Source of the DNA: Christensenella sp. UBA1252
Lineage (GTDB): Bacteria; Bacillota; Clostridia; Christensenellales; CAG-1252
Assembly: GCA_002308575.1 (NCBI GenBank)
Contig: DBVY01000042.1
Coordinates: forward strand, 1 to 7,006
DNA length: 7,006 nucleotides
Reading direction: 5' to 3'
Below, in pieces: positions 1 through 5,794 of this stretch (position 1 is its first letter; every line of letters begins with the position of its first letter). The notes under the pieces are model-generated. The model searched no databases. It was given only the letters and a program-made list of their open reading frames with translations, and was not told the DNA's origin. The translations under genes and the position numbers were made by a program.

Positions 1-108
1 GTTGCCGTTGCAGCCGCCGATGAAGCGGATATTACGGACCACGCCGTCCGTAAGGTCAAAATCTATCTCCCCCGCACAAACGTTCTTCGTTCTGTATTTA
101 TACTCCAT
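1..108 (-). CDS. TSCPD domain protein (TIGR03905-like), 3' part missing
   Basis: The first 36 codons of a small protein that runs off the window edge. It begins MEYKYRTKNVCAGEIDF and continues to the motif FIGGCNGN at residues 29-36. This matches the start of the uncharacterised TSCPD family known as TIGR03905 (usually around 80 residues), related to a domain found at the end of some ribonucleotide reductases. Its biochemical role is unknown. Cys11 and Cys33 are visible and fit a possible metal or redox site, which is inference. The ATG at 106-108 follows a strong ribosome site, AGGAGGGGA. That site overlaps the TAG stop of the CDF gene, and only 9 bases separate the two genes, so they are almost certainly one transcript. 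Family assignment is from memory of the motif. Confidence 0.8.
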   Translation of the reverse strand, partial: MEYKYRTKNVCAGEIDFDLTDGVVRNIRFIGGCNGN

Positions 109-117
109 ACTCCCCTC

Positions 118-1215
118 CTAATCGCTGTAATTGACATCGAAATTGATCACAAAAAGGTACCCGGGGAGAAGCTCGGCATATTCCGTCTTCAAAGTCTCGG
201 CAAAAGCAACTCGGTCCGTGATCGTGAAATCAACGAGCACGTCCAAAGAGAGAAACTTCTCTTCTTCGTTAAGGAAAAAGGCGTGCGCACCCAAGACGCC
301 GTCGTGGCTCTTGGTTATCTCGAAGATGCGATCGCGGAGATCGTTCTTCGTCTCGTCCACAGAATAGATCCCCACCGTCAGGAAGACGGAGTATGCCTCG
401 TATACCGTTTTTTGCACCTTTTGCGTCACACGATGGATTTCATCCGCGGTAAAATGGGACGGAACTTCAATATGCACAGAGCCGATCGCCCTGTCCGGAC
501 CGTAATTATGCAGTACCAAATCGTACGCGCCGATCACCCCGTCTATTTCACCGATCTTCGCCTTAATCTCACGGGATATCGCGCTATCGGGACGATTCCC
601 GATAATATGGTTGATGGAATCGAAAAGCATCTCCAGACCTGCTTTCAAGATAAAGAATGAGATAATCACGCCCAAAACGCCGTCGATGGAGACTCCCGCA
701 AAGATCGCGACCACACCGCCGACGATCGTCGACAAAGAAAGGATCGCATCGAAGGAAGCGTCCTTACCGGAAGCGATCAGTGCGTCGGAATTGTACTTTT
801 TTCCTTGCTTCTTAAAGTATAAACCGAGCAGTATCTTCGCGACGACGGCAATCGAGATGATCGCGAAGGTATAAGCCGAATAATTCGGTACGCTCTTCGT
901 GAAGAAACTCTTGATCGCTTCAATGAGCGCCGTACAGCCTGCGACGATGACAATGGTCGCGACGATGATCGTACTGAAATATTCGATCCTCCCGTATCCG
1001 AAAGGATGCTTTTGATTGGGCTTTCGTTTAGCGAGTTTCACCCCAACCAACGTAACGATGGATGAGAGGGCGTCGCTGAGATTATTGACGCCGTCCATAA
1101 TGACGGCGACGGATCCCGCGATCACGCCGAAAATTGCTTTCAGAGCGGCTAACGCAACATTCGCGCCCACTCCGATGAGACTGGTATTGGAGATGGCTTT
1201 TTCTCTGTTCTGCAT
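118..1215 (-). CDS. CDF family cation efflux transporter, probably Mn2+-type
   Basis: A 365-residue cation diffusion facilitator, an inner-membrane metal/proton antiporter that exports divalent cations. About six membrane helices span residues 12-196. Helix 2 carries DGVNNLSDALSS and helix 5 carries GKDASFD. Aligned by eye with E. coli YiiP, the four metal ligands are N44, D48, D152 and D156. That N-D-D-D set replaces the Zn-type D/H-D-H-D set and matches the Mn2+ exporter MntE. The helix 4-5 loop has lysines but no histidines, which also argues against Zn2+. A cytoplasmic domain at about 213-286 (LHNYGPDRAIGSVHIEVP) is followed by a weaker second copy at about 293-365. The ATG at 1213-1215 has a GGAGGAAGG ribosome site and its own promoter. 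It is co-transcribed with the TSCPD gene. The CDF family is near certain; Mn2+ selectivity is inferred. Confidence 0.94.
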   Translation of the reverse strand: MQNREKAISNTSLIGVGANVALAALKAIFGVIAGSVAVIMDGVNNLSDALSSIVTLVGVKLAKRKPNQKHPFGYGRIEYFSTIIVATIVIVAGCTALIEAIKSFFTKSVPNYSAYTFAIISIAVVAKILLGLYFKKQGKKYNSDALIASGKDASFDAILSLSTIVGGVVAIFAGVSIDGVLGVIISFFILKAGLEMLFDSINHIIGNRPDSAISREIKAKIGEIDGVIGAYDLVLHNYGPDRAIGSVHIEVPSHFTADEIHRVTQKVQKTVYEAYSVFLTVGIYSVDETKNDLRDRIFEITKSHDGVLGAHAFFLNEEEKFLSLDVLVDFTITDRVAFAETLKTEYAELLPGYLFVINFDVNYSD

Positions 1216-1238
1216 TTCAACCTTCCTCCGATTTAGTT

Positions 1239-1247
1239 ATTATACCA
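1239..1247 (-). promoter_or_regulatory. Extended -10 promoter of the CDF-TSCPD operon
   Basis: On the minus strand TGGTATAAT is a consensus -10 hexamer (1239-1244) with the TGn extension (1245-1247). No good -35 hexamer lies 16-18 bases upstream, as expected of an extended -10 promoter. It is 24 bases upstream of the CDF start and downstream of the oad terminator, so the CDF operon is transcribed independently. The leader is too short for a riboswitch of the yybP-ykoY (Mn2+) type. Confidence 0.72.
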
Positions 1248-1295
1248 CAAACGTAGCGAATCCCGTTATTGTTTTTCAAACATCCGATCGCCGAT

Positions 1296-1327
1296 AAAAA
1301 AGCCAAGCGACGAAACGTCGCTTGGCT
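1296..1327 (-). terminator. Rho-independent terminator of the oad operon
   Basis: A perfect 12-bp inverted repeat (AGCCAAGCGACG at 1301-1312 and its complement at 1316-1327) with a 3-base loop. On the minus strand it is followed by a run of U (1296-1300, plus the last stem base). It starts 26 bases after the oadB stop codon and ends the decarboxylase operon before the CDF promoter. Confidence 0.93.
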
Positions 1328-1353
1328 CGATCCGCCGCTTTTCGCGGGTGATC

Positions 1354-2556
1354 TCAGAATAACGCGAGGAGGAATCCCGCCGCAACTGCGGATCCGATCA
1401 CGCCTGCGACGTTCGGTCCCATCGCGTGCATCAAAAGATAATTGTCGGGATTCCATTTCTTTCCTTCGTTATGCGCCACGCGCGCCGCCATAGGAACGGC
1501 GGAAACACCTGCCGCACCGATAAGGGGATTGATCTTCCCTTTCGTGATGAAGCACATAAGCTTGCCCATAAGCACACCGCCCGCCGTGGAAAAACAGAAC
1601 GCAAGCAATCCGAGTCCGACGATCATTAAGGTGTCGAACGTAAGGAAAGTTTCGAATTGCGCGGTCGCGCCGACGGAGATGCCGAGGAACAGGGTAACGA
1701 TATTCATCAAAGCGTTTTGCGCGGTATCGGAAAGCCTTTCGGTCACGCCGCATTCCTTTAAGAGGTTACCGAACATCAAGCAACCGAGAAGCGGCGCTAC
1801 GCTCGGGAGAAGGACGCAGGTAATGATCGTAACCGCGATCGGAAAAATGATTTTTTCCTTTTTGGAAACGGTGCGGAGTTGATCCATTTTGATCATACGC
1901 TCTTTTTTGGTCGTAAGCGCACGCATAATCGGCGGTTGGATCAACGGGATCAACGCCATATAGGAATACGCCGCGATCGCGATCGCACCGAGTCTTTCTG
2001 GCGCAAGCTCCTTTGTAACGAAAATCGCGGTCGGACCATCTGCGCCGCCGATGATTGCAACGGAAGCCGCAACTTCACCGGTAAATCTAACGGAGATAGC
2101 GAGGATCAACGCCATATAAATACCGAGCTGCGCCGCCGCGCCGAGGATCAAGGACTTCGGGTTTGCGAGCATCGGACCGAAATCCGTCATTGCACCGACA
2201 CCGATAAAGATCAAGCAGGGATACAAGCCCGTCTTAACGCCGATATATAAAACGTCCAATAATCCACCGTGTTGCAGAATGTTCACGTAATCGACGCCGT
2301 TTGCGACAGCCGCTTCCCCCGTCCACCATTCGGAATGGAAAAGTGCCGCGGATTCAACGTTCAAGCCCGGCAGATTCGTCAAAAGCATACCGAATGCGAT
2401 ACCGACCAAAAGAAGCGGTTCGAATTTTTTTGCGATACCGAGGAACAAGAGCCCACACGCAATGACGATCATTATGACTTGTTGCCAATGGATCATCGAA
2501 TACCCGGACCCTGCCCACAGGTTTTTAAGAATTTCACCAATGTTTACAGCACTCAT
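1354..2556 (-). CDS. oadB: Oxaloacetate decarboxylase beta subunit, Na+-pumping carboxybiotin decarboxylase
   Basis: A 400-residue polytopic membrane protein that decarboxylates carboxybiotin on the carrier subunit and couples this to Na+ export. Family signatures are clear: GGADGPTAIF at 170-179, SYMALIPLIQPPIMR at 198-212 and NPLIGAAGVSAVPMAARV at 343-360. D173, Y199, N343, G347 and S352 correspond, at a constant offset of 30, to D203, Y229, N373, G377 and S382 that I recall as functionally important in Klebsiella OadB. Length is normal for the family. The start is the ATG at 2554-2556, beginning MSAVNIGEIL; an upstream in-frame extension would run into the carrier gene and has no ribosome site. 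The site GAGGG overlaps the TGA stop of the carrier gene, 7 bases away, suggesting coupled translation. The related beta subunits of methylmalonyl-CoA and glutaconyl-CoA decarboxylases look alike; the neighbouring OadA-type alpha subunit decides for oxaloacetate. Confidence 0.96.
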   Translation of the reverse strand: MSAVNIGEILKNLWAGSGYSMIHWQQVIMIVIACGLLFLGIAKKFEPLLLVGIAFGMLLTNLPGLNVESAALFHSEWWTGEAAVANGVDYVNILQHGGLLDVLYIGVKTGLYPCLIFIGVGAMTDFGPMLANPKSLILGAAAQLGIYMALILAISVRFTGEVAASVAIIGGADGPTAIFVTKELAPERLGAIAIAAYSYMALIPLIQPPIMRALTTKKERMIKMDQLRTVSKKEKIIFPIAVTIITCVLLPSVAPLLGCLMFGNLLKECGVTERLSDTAQNALMNIVTLFLGISVGATAQFETFLTFDTLMIVGLGLLAFCFSTAGGVLMGKLMCFITKGKINPLIGAAGVSAVPMAARVAHNEGKKWNPDNYLLMHAMGPNVAGVIGSAVAAGFLLALF

Positions 2557-2563
2557 ATTACCC

Positions 2564-2947
2564 TCACGCGATTTCGAAAAGGGGCGTTCCGATTTGAACT
2601 TGCGTGCCCTTGGGCGCAAGGATAGAAACGATCGTTCCGTCTTTGGTCGCGGTGATCTCGTTTTCCATCTTCATAGCTTCGACAAGCATAACGACTTCGC
2701 CGACTTTGACTTTATCGCCGACGTTCTTTTTCACGGCAACGACGACGCCGGGGAGAGGCGACGGAGTCGCATTTCCGCTTGCGGCGGGCGCAGGCGCGGC
2801 AGCAGGCGCAACAGCGGGTGCGGTGGGAGCGGCGGCGGGAGCGGGCGCAGGTGCGGAAATCGCATCATACTCCGAAAGGAGTTCCGCATTTCCCTTTTCA
2901 ACTTCGACTTCGTATATTTTTCCGTTCAACTTAACCTTATATTTCAT
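2564..2947 (-). CDS. Biotin carrier protein of the sodium-pump decarboxylase
   Basis: A 127-residue biotinyl protein that carries the carboxyl group from the alpha to the beta subunit. The N-terminus (residues 1-30, MKYKVKLNGKIYEVEVEKG) is the short beta-hairpin segment typical of decarboxylase carrier subunits. It is followed by a flexible Ala/Pro-rich linker at about 32-57. The biotinyl domain covers about 62-127, with the attachment motif EAMKMENE; the biotinylated lysine is K93. The family's usual MPGVV segment reads LPGVV here, a mild change. The ATG at 2945-2947 lies 2 bases after the stop of the gamma gene. Its ribosome site GGAGG is formed by the last sense codons of that gene. In Klebsiella this domain is fused to the end of OadA; here it is separate, like GcdC or MmdC. 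Biotinylation by BirA is expected from the family; birA is not in this window. Confidence 0.95.
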   Translation of the reverse strand: MKYKVKLNGKIYEVEVEKGNAELLSEYDAISAPAPAPAAAPTAPAVAPAAAPAPAASGNATPSPLPGVVVAVKKNVGDKVKVGEVVMLVEAMKMENEITATKDGTIVSILAPKGTQVQIGTPLFEIA

Positions 2948-2949
2948 AA

Positions 2950-3315
2950 TTATTTAGCCTCCTCGGTAACATCTTTGATAGAAATGAATTTGAGTTCATT
3001 CAAGGGCGTTTGCATTTCATCGGCCACGATTGCCATAATCATCGCCGCCGTGCGTTCGTCCACGTTATTGAGCTTTACGGCTCCGCTTGAACCCGGCGCA
3101 AGCGCAGGAGCTCCTGCGGATCCTTTCTCCTCGGTTTTTCCCGTTTCCGTCGACGCTTTGCGCTTGTTCTCGATCAAACGAACGATAAATGAAAGGAGAT
3201 AAATGAACCCCATCAAAACAAACAATACGCAAATGACAAGCAAAAAACCGACCAACGCAAGAAGCAACCCTTGCGGAACGGTAAATTTGGTATTTGCCGC
3301 GATCAATTCAATCAT
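2950..3315 (-). CDS. oadG: Oxaloacetate decarboxylase gamma subunit (OAD_gamma)
   Basis: A 121-residue small membrane protein that assembles and anchors the decarboxylase complex. One hydrophobic helix, rich in L, V, I and F, lies at about residues 14-45. After it come a charged stretch (RLIENKRKAS), a Gly/Ala/Pro/Ser linker and a folded tail, DERTAAMIMAIVADEM to about residue 115. That tail resembles the helical C-terminal module of clostridial gamma or delta subunits. I chose the ATG at 3313-3315 because GGAGG (3323-3327) lies 7 bases upstream; a TTG two codons earlier would leave only 1 base of spacing. The gene begins 2 bases after the stop of oadA. Sequence conservation in this family is low, so the call relies on size, membrane helix, linker, tail and operon position together. 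Confidence 0.9.
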   Translation of the reverse strand: MIELIAANTKFTVPQGLLLALVGFLLVICVLFVLMGFIYLLSFIVRLIENKRKASTETGKTEEKGSAGAPALAPGSSGAVKLNNVDERTAAMIMAIVADEMQTPLNELKFISIKDVTEEAK

Positions 3316-3317
3316 AA

Positions 3318-4697
3318 TCAATCCTCCACCTTTTCAATGGTGTATTTCACTTGCTTTTCTTCCTTTTCTTTTCTCGCGGCAAAGAACTTCTCCGCAACTT
3401 GCGGGAATGCGATATAAGAAAGGACGTCTTCATCCGATTTTACGGTACCGGCAAGCTCTTTCTTGGTCTTTTCGAAAGCAGGTTCCAAGGTATCCGCAAA
3501 ACGGCAAGTAATCGGTTGCTCGTCACCGAGAACTTTCTTTTTCAGTTCTTCGTTGATCTTACCGGGCGCCCTACCGTACTCTCCGCGGAGATACGCCTTA
3601 ACCTCTTTTCCTACGTTCACGTATTTGCCATAAAGAACGTTGCTCGTCGCTTGCACGCCGACCATTTGGCTCATCGGCGTAACGAGGGGCGGGAAGCCGA
3701 GATCTTCTCTGACTTTCGGAGTTTCGGTCAAAACTTCTTCCAAACGATCCAACGCGTTTTGTTGTTCAAGTTGCGACAAAAGATTGCTGAGCATGCCGCC
3801 GGGAACTTTATAACTCAAAGCATTCGTATCGGTAGAAAGAGATTTGGCTTTCAACGTTCCGCTCTTTACGAAATCCGCAAAAACGGGTTTGAAGAAATCG
3901 TTGACTTGCTTTAAAACGTCCGCGTTAAGGTCCACTTCGTATCCGAGTTGACGAAGCGCATAAGCAAGCGTTTCGGTCGCGGGTTGCGACGTACCGCCGG
4001 AGAAGGTGCTGGTCGCCGTGTCGATCACGTCCACACCGGCTTCGACCGCTTTCAAAACGGTCATATAAGCAAGACCGGTCGTGCAATGGGTATGAAGCAC
4101 GACGGGAAGACCAACTTCGTTTTTCAAAGCGGAAACGAGATCGTAGGCTTCTTGCGGTCCCATGACGCCCGCCATATCTTTAATACAGATCGTTGCGCAA
4201 CCCATTTTCTTCATCGTTTTTCCGACTTCGACGAAATTTTTAAGGGTGTGGACGGGGCTCGTCGTGTAACTGATCGCACCCGAAGCAAGCGCACCGCGTT
4301 TGATCGTTTCATCGACCGCGACTTCGATATTGCGCATATCGTTCAACGCGTCGAAGATACGAATGATATCGATGCCGTTCGCCACCGAACGCTCGACGAA
4401 TTTACGAACGACGTCGTCCGGATAATGCTTATAACCAAGCAGGTTTTGACCTCTCAAAAGCATTTGCAACTTCGTGTTGGGCATCGCCGCTTTGATCTTG
4501 CGAAGCCTTTCCCACGGATCTTCGTTCAAAAAACGCAAACAACTGTCAAACGTTGCGCCGCCCCAACACTCGACCGAGTAATAGCCGGCTTTATCCATTT
4601 CGCCGAGAATACCCTCGAATTTTTCGATCGGGAGTCTTGTTGCAATCAAAGATTGGTTCGCGTCACGAAGTACCGTTTCGGTAAACTGAACTTTCAT
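3318..4697 (-). CDS. oadA: Oxaloacetate decarboxylase alpha subunit, carboxyltransferase without a biotin domain
   Basis: A 459-residue cytoplasmic carboxyltransferase that transfers the carboxyl group of oxaloacetate to biotin, releasing pyruvate. The N-terminal TIM-barrel (HMGL-like) domain shows LRDANQS at 10-16, IRIFDALND at 112-120, CIKDMAG at 171-177 and LHTHCTTG at 201-208. The expected metal ligands are D12, carbamylated K173, H202 and H204. A PYC/OADA conserved domain follows, with PGGMLSNL at 299-306 and GRAPGKINEEL at 375-385. The protein ends KYTIEKVED without the biotinyl domain of Klebsiella OadA; a separate carrier lies two genes downstream. The start is the ATG at 4695-4697, after AGGAGGG; an upstream TTG has no ribosome site and would lie at the transcription start. 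A homologous transcarboxylase 5S or pyruvate carboxylase B subunit is unlikely, because oadG and oadB follow. Confidence 0.96.
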   Translation of the reverse strand: MKVQFTETVLRDANQSLIATRLPIEKFEGILGEMDKAGYYSVECWGGATFDSCLRFLNEDPWERLRKIKAAMPNTKLQMLLRGQNLLGYKHYPDDVVRKFVERSVANGIDIIRIFDALNDMRNIEVAVDETIKRGALASGAISYTTSPVHTLKNFVEVGKTMKKMGCATICIKDMAGVMGPQEAYDLVSALKNEVGLPVVLHTHCTTGLAYMTVLKAVEAGVDVIDTATSTFSGGTSQPATETLAYALRQLGYEVDLNADVLKQVNDFFKPVFADFVKSGTLKAKSLSTDTNALSYKVPGGMLSNLLSQLEQQNALDRLEEVLTETPKVREDLGFPPLVTPMSQMVGVQATSNVLYGKYVNVGKEVKAYLRGEYGRAPGKINEELKKKVLGDEQPITCRFADTLEPAFEKTKKELAGTVKSDEDVLSYIAFPQVAEKFFAARKEKEEKQVKYTIEKVED

Positions 4698-4716
4698 ATT
4701 CCCTCCTATTAGAAAC

Positions 4717-4731
4717 CGCGGTGATTCCGCG
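4717..4731 (-). other. Small hairpin in the oad mRNA leader
   Basis: A 5-bp GC-only stem (CGCGG/CCGCG) with a 5-base loop. It lies in the short leader between the predicted transcription start and the oadA ribosome site, about 10 bases upstream of that site. It may stabilise the 5' end or keep the ribosome site open. There is no U-run, so it is not a terminator, and it is too small to be a known riboswitch. Confidence 0.4.
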
Positions 4732-4750
4732 CAAAAATTTTCCAACTAAC

Positions 4751-4779
4751 AGTATACCATTTAGCGCGCGCGCGAGCAA
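4751..4779 (-). promoter_or_regulatory. oadA: Promoter of the oad operon
   Basis: On the minus strand TTGCTC (4774-4779) and TATACT (4751-4756) are separated by exactly 17 bases, and a TGG extends the -10 box. Both hexamers are close to the vegetative sigma-factor consensus. Predicted transcription starts near 4744, about 47 bases before the oadA start codon. The spacer contains an alternating GC tract (4764-4774). Confidence 0.82.
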
Positions 4780-4801
4780 AACGTTTTTTTGAAATCCACG
4801 T

Positions 4802-4841
4802 AAAAAAAATAAAAATCGTTCGGTCATTCCAAACGATTTTT
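4802..4841 (-). terminator. Rho-independent terminator of the ZIP transporter gene
   Basis: The inverted repeat AAAAATCGTT (4811-4820) / AACGATTTTT (4832-4841) is lengthened by two GC pairs and one G-U wobble, with a 5-base loop. On the minus strand the U-rich 3' side of the stem is followed by one A and then eight U (4802-4809). It lies 36 bases after the ZIP stop and just before the oad promoter. The A/U symmetry would let it work on the plus strand too, but no plus-strand gene is present. Confidence 0.88.
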
Positions 4842-4876
4842 TCTTGTTTTTATCGTAAAAATGCGCAAAAATTTAA

Positions 4877-5656
4877 TCAACCCAATCCGACGTCCAAAGC
4901 CATCATAACGACGAATCCGACCGCAAATGCGATCGTTGATATGTTCGTGTGTTCCCCTTTCGAAGTTTCCGGGATCAATTCTTCCACGACCACGTAAAAC
5001 ATCGCGCCTGCGGCAAAGGACAACAGATACGGGAGAACGGGAAGAAACACTTTGGCGGCAAAGATCGTCAAAAGCGCGCCGATCGGTTCGATCACGCCCG
5101 ACAAAACGCCGTACAGAAAGGTCTTTTCCTTTTTCATACCTTCGGCGCGAAGCGGCATGGAAACGATCGCGCCTTCCGGAAAGTTTTGCAGCGCGATACC
5201 GATCGCCATAACGAGAGCGCCCGCAAACGAGATACTTTCATTGCCGTACAACCAACCTGCGAAAATAACGCCGACGGTCATTCCTTCGGGAAGATTATGG
5301 AGCGCGACAGCGAGAAACATCTTCGTCGTGTTTTTCAATCCGCTCGGAACTCCCTCTTCGCTGTTATCGTTATGGATATGCGGAATCAAAATATCAAGCG
5401 CGAGAAGGAAAAGCATTCCGATCAAAAAACCGATCACAGAAGGCAGAAACGCAAGCCGCCCGAGCGACTTCGACTCTTCGATCGCAGGAATGATCAAGCT
5501 GAAAAACGAAGCGGAAACCATGATGCCGGCGGCAAACGCAACCAATCCCTTTTTGAGTTTCGGGTCCATTTCGCCGCGTATAAAGAAAACGCAGGACGCG
5601 CCCAGACACGTTCCCAAAAGCGGTATCAAAATTCCCCAAATCACTTTCGCCCACAT
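4877..5656 (-). CDS. ZIP family divalent metal transporter (ZupT/GufA-like)
   Basis: A 259-residue membrane protein that probably brings Zn2+ or another divalent cation into the cytoplasm. About eight hydrophobic segments cover residues 5-27, 35-60, 68-92, 111-135, 143-168, 180-203, 207-227 and 237-257. The two ZIP signatures are HNLPEG at 120-125 and QNFPEG at 157-162, followed by IEPIGAL at 189-195. Likely metal ligands H120, E124, Q157 and E161 align with H177, E181, Q207 and E211 of the Bordetella transporter BbZIP. N121, N158 and E190 match its second site, with N158 where BbZIP has Asp. A short helix 3-4 loop has HIH at 93-95. The ATG at 5654-5656 has only a weak GGG upstream, which is unusual among these genes. 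It is transcribed alone. The substrate cannot be fixed from sequence. Confidence 0.95.
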   Translation of the reverse strand: MWAKVIWGILIPLLGTCLGASCVFFIRGEMDPKLKKGLVAFAAGIMVSASFFSLIIPAIEESKSLGRLAFLPSVIGFLIGMLFLLALDILIPHIHNDNSEEGVPSGLKNTTKMFLAVALHNLPEGMTVGVIFAGWLYGNESISFAGALVMAIGIALQNFPEGAIVSMPLRAEGMKKEKTFLYGVLSGVIEPIGALLTIFAAKVFLPVLPYLLSFAAGAMFYVVVEELIPETSKGEHTNISTIAFAVGFVVMMALDVGLG

Positions 5657-5678
5657 AACGATTTCAAACCCGTTCTAA

Positions 5679-5707
5679 ATGATATCATATTCGCATTCGC
5701 TTGTAAA
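5679..5707 (-). promoter_or_regulatory. Promoter of the ZIP transporter gene
   Basis: TTTACA (5702-5707) and TATCAT (5679-5684) on the minus strand have a 17-base spacer, and TGA extends the -10 box. The -10 box lies inside a perfect 10-bp palindrome, ATGATATCAT (5679-5688), a possible operator half or whole. The predicted leader is only about 16 bases long and lacks a good Shine-Dalgarno sequence. Confidence 0.65.
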
Positions 5708-5757
5708 TCGAACGAGAAAACAAAATCTTTTTCGAAACGATCTTTTATATTTCACAG

Positions 5758-5782
5758 AAAAAAACCTCGCGATTCCGCGAGG
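5758..5782 (-). terminator. Rho-independent terminator of the XRE/zinc-ribbon gene
   Basis: A perfect 7-bp stem, CCTCGCG (5765-5771) / CGCGAGG (5776-5782), with a 4-base loop. Seven U follow on the minus strand (5758-5764). It starts 12 bases after the stop codon, which makes the regulator and the ZIP gene separate transcription units. Confidence 0.92.
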
Positions 5783-5794
5783 CCGTTATATGCA

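Noticed and set aside
1216..1238. Possible Mn2+ riboswitch (yybP-ykoY) upstream of the CDF gene
   Set aside because: The leader is only about 20 bases, far too short.
2557..2619. Longer N-terminus for oadB
   Set aside because: It would overlap the carrier gene by over 50 bases and lacks a ribosome site; the ATG at 2554-2556 has one and gives the family-like N-terminus.
2777..2854. Repeated GCG/GGC-rich stretch that looks like a tandem repeat
   Set aside because: It encodes the Ala/Pro-rich flexible linker of the biotin carrier, a normal feature of these proteins, and is not a DNA-level repeat.
2462..3202. A 246-codon plus-strand frame with a Gly/Arg-rich stretch
   Set aside because: The Gly/Arg stretch is the complement of the Ala/Pro linker of the biotin carrier; it spans three real genes.
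3948..4712. A 254-codon plus-strand frame opposite oadA
   Set aside because: Low-complexity His/Arg/Asp-rich translation with no family resemblance, lying fully opposite a conserved enzyme gene.
4717..5782. Similarity between the oad leader hairpin and the XRE terminator (shared GATTCCGCG)
   Set aside because: The shared part is short, the stems differ, and only one is followed by a U-run; probably chance.
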